Positions 37,370 through 49,150 of a stretch of 64,000 bases of DNA are shown here, piece after piece. The stretch covers positions 124,001 through 188,000 of the forward strand of contig NW_008806287.1 of the NCBI RefSeq assembly GCF_000400465.1, in the 5' to 3' direction. How positions within the stretch are numbered: position 1 is the first letter of the stretch; each line of letters opens with the position of its first letter. A model generated the notes under the pieces. That model saw only the letters and a program-made list of their open reading frames with translations, ran no database searches and was not told the DNA's origin. A program made the position numbers and the translations under genes. Origin of the DNA: Wallemia ichthyophaga EXF-994. Its lineage: Eukaryota > Basidiomycota > Wallemiomycetes > Wallemiales > Wallemiaceae.

Positions 37370-37726
37370 ATGGTGTGTGGCTGTTTATATGAATATAAGC
37401 CATTCTAATAAACTTCCCCCGCTTTAGACCCTTGCAGTCGACCTTCTCAACCCTTCGTATCAATCTGAGGTTCAAAAGCACAAGCTCAAGCGTCTGGTCC
37501 CAAGTCCAAACTCTTTCTTCATGGACGTCAAGTGCCCAGGATGCTTTGCTATTACAACCGTCTTCTCACACGCTCAGACGGTTGTTTTATGCGGCTCTTG
37601 CTCCACCGTACTCTCTCAACCAACCGGTGGTAAGGCTCGTTTGACTGAGGGTGAGTCCTTTTCCTCTTTTAAGACTTATTTCTCATTCATTACTTTCCAG
37701 GCTGCTCATTCCGTAGAAAGAACTAA
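37370..37726 (+). CDS. RPS27: 40S ribosomal protein eS27
   Basis: The start codon is a separate 3-nt coding exon (37370-37372), followed by a 55-nt intron (37373-37427). Splicing gives [20 protein letters not shown]. The zinc ribbon is [20 protein letters not shown] followed by CSTVL. A second intron of 49-50 nt before 37701 joins ARLTEG to CSFRRKN, the invariant eS27 C-terminus. The length is about 82 residues, as expected. Strong expression is likely, and an ATG-adjacent intron is a common device in ribosomal protein genes. Confidence 0.95.
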
Positions 37727-37768
37727 GTTTTCTAAGCTTAAACTGTTATCTACGAAATACATTCCTCT

Positions 37769-40521
37769 TCAACGTGCACTAGCAGCTATCATTTTATCTA
37801 TTACCTTTGCCCTCTTGTCTGTATCTGCAAATAACGCTTTGCATAGCCTGACTAATTCTTCGGACGTGAAGTCAACTAAAGAGCCTTGTTCATGCAAGTA
37901 ACTGAGGTCTACGAGACTCGCTTCAAGGATCTCACTCAAGTACGCCATCTTGAACCAACTCTCCGTGTGCTTATACCCTTGCGTTCCATTCTCCTCAAAT
38001 ACTTCCTCGATCCCTGCCTGCAATTCCCTACACAACTTACTCACTTTGTTACTATCTTCTTCGCTGATATCGTCTAGATCCTCTACCGCCTCTATAACAA
38101 ACCTCATCACAAACTCTGCTATTGATCCTAAGAGCTGATTGAGATCTTCTACGCTAATCACGCCTTTGACTGTCGATCTTAACCTCGAGATTGATGATAT
38201 TACCCCAGCGAACGCCTTCTCGTGCTTTATTGACAGATCAATCAGTGATCCTGCCTCTGTCAGCATCTCAACCAATTGACGCTTCTGTTCCACATCCACC
38301 TCCATCATAATCTTCTTGTTGAGCATACCCAGCTTTTTACTATTACTAATTAACTCCCTTTGCCACGTTTGATGCGATAAATACTCGCAGTCGTTTGCAA
38401 ATTGTAAAGCTAATGCTGGAACAAGTTTGATTGTCTCCTGGTGTACGTGAGGGAATAAACATCTGTATATATCTATGACAGATTCCATAACAGTTGTAGC
38501 CTCCTTCAACAGGTCCTTATCTGATGAAGGTATTTCATCTGTGTGCTTAAGAAACTCCTTATCACTATAGACGTCATCCATTAGACCAATCAGCTGATTT
38601 ACATACTCTGACACTACGATTCGCCGCTTCTGTCCAATTTGTTTCTCGTCCACCGCTTGCTGTGGTATTCGGGTATGTTTTGCTGTCTCACTCCATTTGC
38701 TATCTTTAACGGGATTGCGCTCCTCATCTTCAAGTGTCCAGCCATCTTCACTAATATTATCTTTTTTTGTTGGTACTGATGCTGCTGCTGCTGCCTCATC
38801 AATGTCCATGTCATCCTTCCAAGGATCGTCGTCATCGGAAATTGGATTGGCGGGTGTCACCTTCTGCTTATCATCAGCAATCTCCACATCCTCATCGTCG
38901 TCGAGTCCCCATCCATCGTCGTCATCATTGGCTATGATATCAGGCTGGGGTGAAGTAATGGACGAGCCAGACTCTGTGCGTGACAACTGAGGTTTACCAA
39001 TCTGCTCGCCTTGAGCTGTTTCCTCTTGCAGCTGCTCAATGCCTTCTTCCTCATCTAGCCCCCAACCGTCTTCGTCCTTCTCACCATCTTCCTCATCGAC
39101 GTCCTTAATCGATGCTAACGATGTCTTAGAGTCTGCCTTCTCTATCGAAGCACGCGGTTGAGGTAATACTTCCTCATCATCTAAACCCCAGCCATCCTCA
39201 TCACCCTCATTATCTGGTAGGTGATTACTTTCATCTATATTTGGTTGAGAGGATAATCTCAAAGCATCATCGCTTATTGTTCTCTCTATGTCCTCCGTAT
39301 TGTACTTGTCACTGCTATCCTTAACCAGAACTGAAATCTCAGCTGTAAACATATCCCAATTTGGTCTCAAAATAACCTTTCTAGCATCCTTCAAAGCTCG
39401 ATTTTGTCTTTGTTCTATCCAATAATTACCCCAATTCTGAGACACTTTCTTTATCAATCCATCCTGACTAACTTGATTTTCAAAATCAACTGCTTCATCT
39501 AATCTTCTTTGGAATAGGGTTACGTCTGGCCCACCTAAGCGATATGGTAGGGATGGGAGAAGGTATACATCCATCAATCTCTCCAACACAAGTGGTGTTA
39601 GCTGTTTACCAAGATCTTGGTATCTTTTGTTGATGAATTCTAAAAAAATAGCCAGATTTTTCAATTGTGTGCTCTTAATGGGAGCTTCTGTGGTGGGCTG
39701 AAGTGTGAGTGTGTCCTCGCTGAACACTATTGTGGGTATAAGAGCTTTGCTTGTTGAAGGTGGAAGAAGTGTATCAACAAAGTATTCCTTTACGCTGCTA
39801 TAAAGATTCTTGTAGTGATTAGAGAAGCTTTTGAGAGTATTCAGCGCGTCTACTATTTCCGACAAAGGACGAGTGCCGTATAGACTTTTGAGCGTCAGAC
39901 TGGAAGCTGTGCACTTGGTTGATTCATTCCATGCGCTGTTTAAATTGTTTGTGAGAAGTTCAGATAATTCGTAGTATTCCGTCTGAAGAGTAGAAGAACC
40001 GTCCCATCGCGACACAAAAGATCGTTGAAGCTGCTCAATATTAGATTTCATATCTGATCTTAAATATTGTGCAGCTGTGGAATAGTCATTCGAGTCTATA
40101 TGCCTCCTCAACGTCGACAAAGATGAATGGACGGAATCCAGTATAGTTTTAGCCTCGTGCTCTAGCTTTGCCTGCTTGTAATCTTCTATGTGAGCTCTGT
40201 ATTGCTCAACCTCCCGCTCTAAAGAGGGCTTCATTTGTTGGATTTCTAGGTAAATGTCATCTGATTTCGACGCTATTTGTGAGTGTAATTGGGAAATACT
40301 AAGCGACTGGCTGAGCTGATGAGCGTGTGTGCTCAGGTTCCCATTAAATTTATCTGCCAACTCGACCTGAGCGCCGTTGATGAGTGGTGCTGCCAATAGC
40401 GTGGCAGTATACATACTCTGCGGTCGTTGATATCATTCTCCAATCTTCCCTGCAATGCCACTAGATCGCGTGTATTATCTATCGTCGAAAGTGATTCTAT
40501 GTATCTGTCCAAGCAACTCAT
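37769..40521 (-). CDS. ZW10/DSL1-family membrane-tethering protein
   Basis: About 895-residue helical protein. Exon 1 begins [21 protein letters not shown] 50-nt intron (40378-40427 region) joins NDIN-DRR to [12 protein letters not shown]. The N-terminal half is coiled coil ([20 protein letters not shown]). The middle carries four acidic Trp repeats of the form GWGLDDE. The C-terminal part with [20 protein letters not shown] matches fungal ZW10-type proteins. ZW10/Dsl1 tethers Golgi-derived vesicles at the ER; animal ZW10 also works at kinetochores. Which role applies here is not shown by sequence. The stop is 42 bp past the RPS27 stop (convergent). Confidence 0.72.
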
Positions 40522-40551
40522 CGTCGTATTCGTGCAAGAGAACGGCGCTAT

Positions 40552-41647
40552 TCAAACAATCCCATCTATCAATTTACAAAGCCTTATGTTCGATTGTATC
40601 ATTTCCTTGTAATTCAGCTTGAAATCCATCGCAACAGTCTTAATTTTCTTATCGACTAGCTCGGCATCAGGACGCAGTGGCTCATCCGCGCGCGACTTGG
40701 CACAAAGAATCATATCGAACAGCGTAAGCCAATTCCAGCCGCTACTCTTAGCAAATAGGTCATTAACTACGTCATACCATTCACTAGAATCCTTTGTCAA
40801 GTCTTTTATGTCCTCCACAGAAGTTTCAACTGCGGCATACTCAGCCTTCATCGACGCATACATATCCAGTAAGCAATTGCTATTGCTCCAGTTGTGGTTG
40901 ATCGATATACAGTCGTCCAAATTCTCTACCTGGTGATACCAGCCACTCGGTATGAAAATTATTTGTCCAGGCTCTTGAACCACCTCTGTCGCGTACTTTT
41001 CTGCCTCATAAAACTGTTTAAACACACTCCTATCCACATCGCGTACATCGTACACTATCTCCGATGTCGTAATATGTGGAAATCGCCGCAAAAAAGTTTC
41101 AGTATGTGGTGGAAAAAGCCTCCACAGCTTCCTGCCAATGATATTAGCTGACCAAGAGTAGCTCCTATATACATCACGGTGTAAGCCTGTAAAAGTAGAT
41201 GCTGATCCAGCATAGACGAATCTGAAATCGTCGTTTGTATGTGCTAGATAGTAGTCGTTCATCCAGTCGTCGCGTAAATATGACGGTGTAGAGTAGAAGG
41301 AATCCCCACTCCTCAATCCTAAATGCCAGTCTTTAATATACAGACGCTCCCCCTGCTTCATTCTGGTGATTGCATTGCCAACTGTCATTTCTTCTCGCTG
41401 CTGGTCGCTGAAATCTCTCACTTCACACAGCGCCACAGAAACGACCTGATCGCCATAGAGCGACGCTAGCGTATCCAGACTCTCCCATTCTTGATAAGCA
41501 GTCCAGCTCTTTACTGCATCCGAGTTAATCAAACAGGGGAGATTCGGTAACAGATTTCTAGACTGCCAATTAAAAGTCGAAGTGATCGCCGATAATTCTC
41601 CTCACTAAAAACTCATCATATTGTGGATCACCAATGACTGCGACCAT
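40552..41647 (-). CDS. JmjC-domain oxygenase, JMJD4-like
   Basis: A 14-codon first exon (MVAVIGDPQYDEFL) splices through a 43-nt intron to SRNLLPNLPCLINSDAVKSW. The cupin/JmjC fold carries FTGLHRDVYRSYSWSANI (iron-binding HxD) and GQIIFIPSGWYHQVENL (second iron histidine and 2-oxoglutarate region). KLWRLFPP precedes them, as in the JMJD4 group. Human JMJD4 hydroxylates translation termination factor eRF1; the fungal role is inferred only from group membership. The stop lies 30 bp from the next gene's start in the same orientation. Length about 341 residues, apparently intact. Confidence 0.85.
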
Positions 41648-41809
41648 TAAAGCCAATCAGAGCGTCAAGCAGCTCGCAAAAGACAAGAAAGAAGCCAAAT
41701 GTAAACTGTAATTCATGCCAACAATCGTGTAAACGTGTAAAAGAACAAAATATGGGTATAGAAAGTATTGTAAAGTGTAATATTGCTGCTGTAATAATGA
41801 TAACAAACG

Positions 41810-44588
41810 TTACTGCTCCGTTGGTCTAGATATGTTAGGTTTCACATGCACACTCTCGTCCTCGTATGCTTCAATGATCGAGTTGGAGTCCAATTGATCT
41901 TCATTTGTCGGTTCACGTTGTTCGCTTTCATGTTCTGCTCCTTGTGGCGTACTCCTCTGAGACTGCTCCTTTGAGTGTGACTTAGATGATTGGCTACTGC
42001 TATTTCTGTTCCTCCTGAATGAAAATTTTCTATGCGAAGTTGAAGAACTATCCTTAGTATAAGGTAATATCGATTCAGTTTTATGGTAGCGTGAACTACT
42101 CTTCCTGTTCAAACTACCATAACCACTGTCAGGTGTTCCAAGCTGAGGCGACTGACTAGTTTCAGCGCCTTGCTCATTATCACTTGACTGTGATTTACGT
42201 CTAGATGAAGTTCTAGTCGTTGGAGATGATCTCATTTGAGAGGCTCTTCTGCCTAGTACTTGAAATTGCTCTCTAAACCCACCTGAAGTAGTTCTAGGTG
42301 CAAAGTCACTTAACGATAGACCTTGCGTCGAGGCTCTCATAGATGACATATCATGAGTTTGTGATGCTTCACTGCGCTGTAAAGGTGAAGCTATTGCATA
42401 CTTGGTTCTCGACGTCTCACCAACATTAGACGCCAGCGTGTTTGAGCGCTTCAAATCTATTCTCTCACTTTTCTGTGGTAGCGGTGCCCATGTCAATGGC
42501 TCATTATCAAATATAGTCTTGTAGTAGAGTATAAGATCTTCCATTGTCTTGTCCTTCGATGCAGCATGCTGCATTTTGAGCGCATCTTCTGCACTCATAC
42601 CTTGAAGCTCCTCAATATTGATATCACCCATAATCACAGGCTGGAAGACTATCGCCAAGCTTGACACATTCATCTTATTGTATGGCTCATAAAGTGCAAC
42701 CAAAGCAAGGTGTTCGACGACCATTTTCAGAGTTTGTGATGCTAGTGGCGACAATTTTCTCATTTTAGACTTGAGCAATGGAAAAGCTTCAGCGAATTGC
42801 TTTTGGCGCGTTTCTGTGTGTTGTACACGTTCAGCTAAAGAACATCTGAACAAAGGCTCGGGTAGCTGACGTAGGTATAACTTTAACACTCCTGCAATTG
42901 TATGTGGTTCATCTGAACTCGTTATCTCAAAGTTGCCATAGTCTTTCTCAATTCTCCTGACCATATCAGTGACAGCTGCTTGGCGCGGACTGATTCTGTA
43001 AATACCTTCGGTTCTGATAGGGCTCCTGTTCAATGCTGCAATGGCTTGCGATACAACACGCGGTGGTACGTCACCAGTACCGCAAGTCATAGCTAAATCA
43101 GACAACTTAACGCCAAAAACTAATTCAAACGATTCACCAGCGTGATCAACATAGAGATAACGAGGGGGTATACCAAGTGAAGCGGGATCAGCAGGTAGAG
43201 TACCCTTGAATTGAGCTAGATCCTTCTCTGGATCGATTCTTTCGACTGTATCGCGTACAGTTTGAGATAAACCGTCATGCTTCTTGACTAAATCTATATT
43301 ATGCTCAGTGTAGCAAGTGAGACGCTCACGCATTTGTTCTGACAATGCTTCAATGAACTCGGACAAACTAACGAAAGCAGCTCCTTGAAGGCGCTCACGC
43401 TGCAGTCTGAGACTTTCTAAATGAAATACTGCTTGTCGGTATGTGTTGTCAGCTTCCTCAGCCTCCCTCTTAGCTTTGGCTATCTTGAGTGCACTAGGTT
43501 TTGAACCAGATTGAATGGATGTAGGGTCTTCAACGAGTTTGCTATCACGATCAGAGTCGTTACTAGCACCAGCACCCATATTCTTGAAAAAGCTATTAAG
43601 ATGACGTTTACCATTAGCCCAATCTTTAGTTTTGAAAGCGTTTATCATGTCTTTACCGGCAGAATTTGCGTTTGCAGATTCTGGCGACATAGGTCGCGAT
43701 GAAGGTTCCTCAGAAGCGGTTGAGGTATTGCTCTGAATGGGTTGTATGATATTCTGTAACAATCTGGCTTGAGCGTCGACAGCAGCGCTCTGACGTTGAT
43801 GGGCTTCAAGTTCTATATACTTCTTCTCGTACGACTTCTTGTACTTCATAACTCTTTCTCTGTACTCGTTGTAATCGGCAGAGCTAGATCTGATATCTTC
43901 TTTAACGCGACGACGTGTACGTTCGTGGGTGTCCTAAAACGGATGAGAACGTGAGAATGAAAGTAATTTGAAAGCGCACCTTGAAAACGGTCAATGGATC
44001 AACTACGTCATCCTCCAAGGCCTGCCTGAAGTTGTCTCGGACTTGGCGTTCACGGTCCAAACCATCTCTAACCTCTGACCATACGTGACGAAGAGATGTC
44101 ATGGCATATTTACTGGTAATTTCCGTGAGACTGCTATCACAGCGGTGTATTCCGAGGACATACGTATCTAAATCGTTGTCAATCCTGCTAGCTGAGTCGT
44201 GTAAACGGTTAAGGCCTTGTATACTGGGTTTGTTAGCTGCTGTGAATGGCTCATTCACCTCTCGCCTACTATTGAGTCTCTAGTGCTATCCTAATAGGTG
44301 AAAATCAACGCCGGGACATTACAAAGAGCAATTGAAACGCACCGCTCGTTGAAGAATTGTACGTATGACTAAAGTACGCTTATTAATAGGTGTGTAAATC
44401 CTCACTAGCGAACGAACCTCATTCAATTCCTTTGCTTTGAATGCAAATAAACTGAGCAAACCGAGCTCCTGGACTTGGTTGTGGTTACCAGAGGACAAAC
44501 GCGGCTGCTGGCTGTAGTCCTGCAGCGTATACTCAGAATTATCGCTAAAAATCACTCCATTCCTCACTGTGGAACTCCTGGCTGTCAT
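41810..44588 (-). CDS. F-BAR/RhoGAP protein (RGD1-like)
   Basis: The start at 44586-44588 gives MTARSSTVRNGVIFSDNSEY. Early exons encode an F-BAR-like coiled region (FAFKAKELNEVR, DFRQALEDDVVDPLTVFK-type blocks, KKSYEKKYIELEAHQRQSAA). The RhoGAP domain has RTEGIYRISPR (arginine finger within GIYR), HTIAGVLKLYLRQLPEPLF and NKMNVSSLAIVFQPVIM. The C-terminal 200 residues are Ser/Arg-rich and low-complexity (SSRRKSQSSDN), suggesting phosphoregulation. Family members turn off Rho3/Rho4 in polarity and cell-wall control. About 830 residues in total. Exon boundaries near 44200-44400 are approximate. Confidence 0.85.
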
Positions 44589-44661
44589 CAACGTCTGTGA
44601 TGAACGAGGATTTAATCCTGGGTAAAAGGATCAAGTAGATAAAATAAATAAATGCAAACAC

Positions 44662-45816
44662 TTATTTGAGATACACGCGTCCATCGCTTTCAACTTGTAC
44701 TGTTTGTCCATCAAACCCAGGTCCAATGTCCATATCAACTGCTTGCTTCTGCTTTATGTACTCTATCCAACTAGCATGTGTACGCTCATGTCCAAATCCA
44801 ATATAAAGTGTTTTCTGTGCACCGATCCGATACGTTGCATTCAAACTCTGTTCCAATCCGAAATGTGATAAGTGGGGGTCTGTTTTCAGGCAATCTAGTG
44901 CGAGAACTGCGGGTTTTCTATCCCAGAATGTCCGCTCTATAATTTCGTATGCTCTCTCTGGAATTCTACTTACATCTGCCATATAAATCAAACCAACGGG
45001 GAATATGAAACTGAGACAAATAAACGGCGAGCTATCTCCCGATACACTCTTAGGTGAAGCTAATCCATGTTCCACCTCCGCGGAGATAACAGGCACACCT
45101 GCGACATCAAACTGCTCTCCTGGTGTTATTATGTGCCATCTGAATGCTGGAACATCACCACCGCCGCTGGCTTTTTAAGTTAAGAATTTGTATTAGAAAG
45201 TCTCAGTTTTAGCCATAAATATTGCCCACCTTTCGAGCTATCGACCACTGTAATCCTTACGTCAGCCAAAACCGACAGTATCTGTCAGCGAACCCACTGT
45301 AAGGAAACACATTCTTAACGGTGTTGAATGTATCCAGGTTGGTATAAACGTCTATGCAGTCCTGTATCGAACGCATAGTCCACGCCTGTAAGGATTCTCA
45401 GTAAACTACTCGACCAACTCCACCGATAGTATCCACCGATAGTATCTTCTACCCACCCTCAAATCATCTAATCCATACATAGCATCAGCATGGCCGTGTG
45501 TAAGCAGTAGTCCGTCAATCTTTCTCAGCCCTCGCTTAGGAAATTGCCTCAACGAATCCCTATAAAACGTCTTGCCACAATCAATCAATATGGTCTTAAT
45601 ATTTCCATCGCCCCCTTTTGCCTGCACGACTGCCGATGTATTGCCCCTCGTATCCTCCTCCGCGGACGATAAGCACGTCTTGCATCGTTGTTCGGGATCC
45701 GTGACGCATGGCAATATGGGCACCGCAGAGCTAGTACCTGTACCCAGAAACATGAATTCAAATTGCGTTTCTCGTACATCGCTCTGATTGCTATCTGGCA
45801 GCATTTCTGGTAGCAT
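44662..45816 (-). CDS. Metallo-beta-lactamase-fold hydrolase (PhnP-like)
   Basis: Starts MLPEMLPDSNQSDVRETQFE, then FLGTGTSSAVP followed by the paired cysteines CVTDPEQRCKTC, a hallmark of this subgroup. The metal site is LTHGHADAMYGLDDL (HxHxDH variant HGHADA). Short introns near 45410, 45245-45290 and 45180-45235 restore FPYMVDSSKASGGGDVPAFR, TPGEQF, ISAEVEHG and YMADVSRIP, with GFGHERTHASW near the end. The fold and metals indicate a phosphodiesterase/hydrolase, but the substrate is unknown. About 320 residues. Confidence 0.85.
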
Positions 45817-45915
45817 CAAGCGTGCTATGATGATAGTCTATTTTTAACCCATCAATAACTCCGACTACAACGAATGAAACATGCATTATAAATTCTTTTG
45901 TGCCTTTATTTACAA

Positions 45916-47689
45916 CTAACTTGGTGGCGGTGGTGGTGGGATACCTTCGTCTGGTGGTAATGGTGCATCATCAGCAGGCATTTCAGGTGGAAGTGGAGCA
46001 TCTTCAACGTCTTGGAGTTTTCCATACGCCCCAACAATGGTACGTCCACCGAATACTCTACCAGCTAGCGCTTTCAACGCCTTACTCGCCTGCTCTTCTG
46101 TTTTATACAGAATATATATCTTCCCAACGCCTAACTCCTCTGCAACTGCTTCAAATCGGAAGTCTTCCCCAGATGCTGTAACAACTCCGGGTGTTCTGAA
46201 TACTGGATCATCTGGTCTAGGTGGTCGAGGTATCTTGATTTTTACCACCTCACCATACTGTGAACACTCCTCTTGAATATCCTCTCTGATTTCTTGGTAG
46301 TCGAGATCATCTCTGAGCTCCTCCGCGGTCACCATATTCAATAAAAGTAAGACGTTTGTGCGGAAAGCTTGTGTTTCTGACGCCATTGGAAGAATCTGAG
46401 CAATTGTTGATGTACCACCTGCGCCAACTTTACCCATTGGACCAGTTGATGAGCGCTGAACGACAAGCTTTCTGTCGCCTACTTCCATCCCGTTCAGACC
46501 TTGTATAGCAATGTCGGTGAGTGAGGGATCCTTGTACTCGCAAAATGCAAATCCCTATTTTTTTTTATATATGTTAGTTAAGGCAATTGATAACACAATC
46601 AAAACTCACTTTTGAAACCTCCGTCGTTCCTTCTTTAACCAAATTGAAAGAGCGTAGCTCACCAAAACTACTGAGCAACTCCATCACCTGCTCGTCCGTG
46701 AGGAAAGAAGGCAAGCTACCGACAAAGATTTTCTGGTCAGAATCTGGCACCGTTCCACTGACGTTGTTGCCTTGTTTGCTCTGTAGCTCCTCAAGCACAA
46801 CATCTGGACGCTTAACCTGGATGGATTCACCTTGGAAGATGGTGCCATCAAATTGTAGAGCCAGAGTAGCCTCTTCTGGGTTTCTAAACTCAACGTAAGC
46901 GTAACCTCTGTCGTGCTTAACTGTGACATTAACGGTAGCATCGCCAGGAATTTTTGCGACTTGATCAATAGTCGACATTTTATCATTAAACAACTTTGTC
47001 AAGTTCTCTTCATTGTGATTTGGTTTGATGTCGCCAATAAAGACTCTTCTAGAAGCCCTTGATCCAGTGAAATCCTCTAAAGTAGGAGGAAGATTAGAGA
47101 AGGAAGATTGGCCAGGGAAAGCAACAGCGCGTTGAACGCCTGCCATGGCGAAGATACCAGAATACTTAGCCTGCAAAGCTGTAATACCTTCGAAGCCAGG
47201 TGGTTTGATATCCCAATAGCTTCTCTGTTTTTTGCGTTGTGATAGTGGCACAATATTGTCTGGAGTTGGGCTGCGTCTTTTTGGAGTGCCGTAACTACGA
47301 TCCATGTCTTCTCTGCCACGGTCGCGGTCAGCGCGATCACCACGGTCTCTATCAATTCTCCTCCTATCGTCTCTGTCTCTGTCGGATCTCCTCGGACGCC
47401 TGTCGTCGTAGCGGTCTCTGTCGCTCCTGTCTCTATCCCTGCGATCGTAGCGCTCAAAGTCTCTTTCGCGGTCTTCACGGCGTGCGCGTCTATCGTAATC
47501 ATCGCGACGGCGAGATCTATCGTATCTGTCGTCGTCTCTGTCGCGGCGAGGTCTATCAGAGTAACGTCTGCGGTCTAAAGATGGTCAGAAATACGTGGAT
47601 AAAACCGTTAAATAAACTCACCGTAATCTCTATCTCTGTCCCTGCGTCGTTGTGAGAAATAAATCTGTGCAATTCTTTTCAACTCACAT
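45916..47689 (-). CDS. U2AF2: U2AF large subunit (U2AF65/Prp2)
   Basis: U2AF65 recognises the polypyrimidine tract at 3' splice sites. The initiation codon is split: AT at 47689-47688, a 46-nt intron (47642-47687), then G at 47641. Exon 2 is only 20 nt (47622-47641), and a 47-nt intron (47575-47621) follows. The result, MDRDRDYDRRRYSDRPRRDR, opens an Arg/Asp-rich RS-like region. WDIKPPGFEGITALQAK is the SF1/U2AF35-binding region. RRM1 has RVFIGDIKPNHNEENL and YAYVEFRN. RRM2 has KIFVGSLPSFLTDEQV and GFAFCEY. The C-terminal UHM domain has VGKIYILYKTEEQASKAL. It ends in a proline run. Confidence 0.93.
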
Positions 47690-47785
47690 GGCGGTAAGAG
47701 ATGAGGAGATGGACACGCACAAGAGGGAATATCAATTATAGTATATTTTATGTATGTTTATTGAAATATAATTCTATACGTTAAT

Positions 47786-49039
47786 CTATTTTAAATCTCT
47801 AGCCTTATCGACAGCCCAGCGGAGTTGCTCAAGAATAACGAATATGGCTATCGAGTTAGGGCAAAGTCTAATCCAGGCTGGAGTCCAGCCTCTGAAAAGG
47901 AATCCCGGTCCTTCATGTTGAAGAGAAGACTTGAACATCTGAGTGATAGATCCACCCGCGCTAGATTGACTCATAACTCTCGACTTGATTACATCTGCTG
48001 GTGAGCACACGGTAGTAGCGAGTGTGCCTGCCAAGAATGACGCAGAGAAATGAAGCGGAAGGCCTTCCTCCATTTCAACAAAAGTCATCAAACTTCTCTT
48101 GAAGTAATCGTAGCTAGCCAACTGCGACGCATTCATAAGGATAGCTCTGACGGTATTCGGGCCCAATCCTCTAAACAGCGTTTTGACTCCTTCATCCTTT
48201 GTCATTCTGAAGGTACCATGCAGCGCATTTCTATATCCCTTTCTTTCAGCAGCAGGTTTAGTAGCATCCGAAGTCATTCTAACTAGAACAATATCTGTTA
48301 TGCGTTAGATATACTCAAATTTCTATCCTCGCTTCTCACCTGCTGGATTCCCCGCAATACCGCCCAAAGCCCCGGCACCTGAAGCACAGAGCACCATATT
48401 AGCAGCGCTGGCCTGTTCTGCGTCATGTGAGTTAGTGCGACTACACGACGTACGCCAACTCACGACCAGGTTTGGCAGTAAACGCTTTAAGTTTCTCATA
48501 AGCGCCAAAACGGGTAATCGAGTAGGTCATCCTGGCGTGAGCTTTAGCGTGAGCTCAAGTGAGTGAGTGAAAAGCTTCACTCTGCCACTCACTGCCTAAA
48601 CACCGAAGCGCTCAAACCAACATAGAGACCTCTGATACCTGCATGATTAGTCAGTATGGACAAACCCACTTGTAATCCAACCCACCTTGCTCTTTCACCG
48701 TGGAGATCATCGTCCGCAGCATATTCTGCCTATCCTTTGCAGCCATCGTTTGCATACGCACCTTGGTGAGATCGAGCGGGTGCGTGAGGCATGCAGCCAT
48801 AGACGCAGCGACACCTGCAGACGTGCCATACGTGTAAGCAATTCTCTTACTATCGCTATTGCTTCATACATACCTCCCAGCCTGCTCTACTTAGCTACAA
48901 ATTTTTGTCGTTTTTATACTAACACTCACCAGAATGGATATGAACGTTTTGCAGGTGCGGGTGCGGGCGCAGATACAGGCGCAGATACAGGCGCAGGCGC
49001 AGAACCAGAAACTGTCTTTTCTTGTGCGTAGTTTGACAT
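47786..49039 (-). CDS. DIC1: Mitochondrial dicarboxylate carrier
   Basis: SLC25-type inner-membrane carrier. The start at 49037-49039 gives MSNYAQEKTVSGSAPAPVSA, with an Ala/Pro repeat, then YPFWLGGVAASMAACLTHPL. The three carrier signatures are PLDLTKVRMQ, GNPAD...VRM and SPADVIKSRVM. Substrate-contact segments are NASQLASYDYFKRS and FRGWTPAWIRLCPN. They match the dicarboxylate/oxaloacetate subgroup best, with DIC1 favoured. Short introns interrupt the first half (48290-48950). The 5' leader contains a GCCACA hexamer run (49058-49080). Confidence 0.82.
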
Positions 49040-49150
49040 TCTCCGACGGCTTGGCTGTGGCTGTGGCTGTGGCTATGGCACTGGCCGTGATTGGTGGATA
49101 GGAAGAAGTTTACAGGCACACATGTGTTTAAAACTTAGATAATTATAACA

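Noticed and set aside
41634..41711. 26-codon plus-strand frame MTATIKANQSVKQLAKDK overlapping the JmjC start
   Set aside because: Short, no family recognised, no supported continuation. It could be a tiny lysine-rich peptide but I cannot support it.
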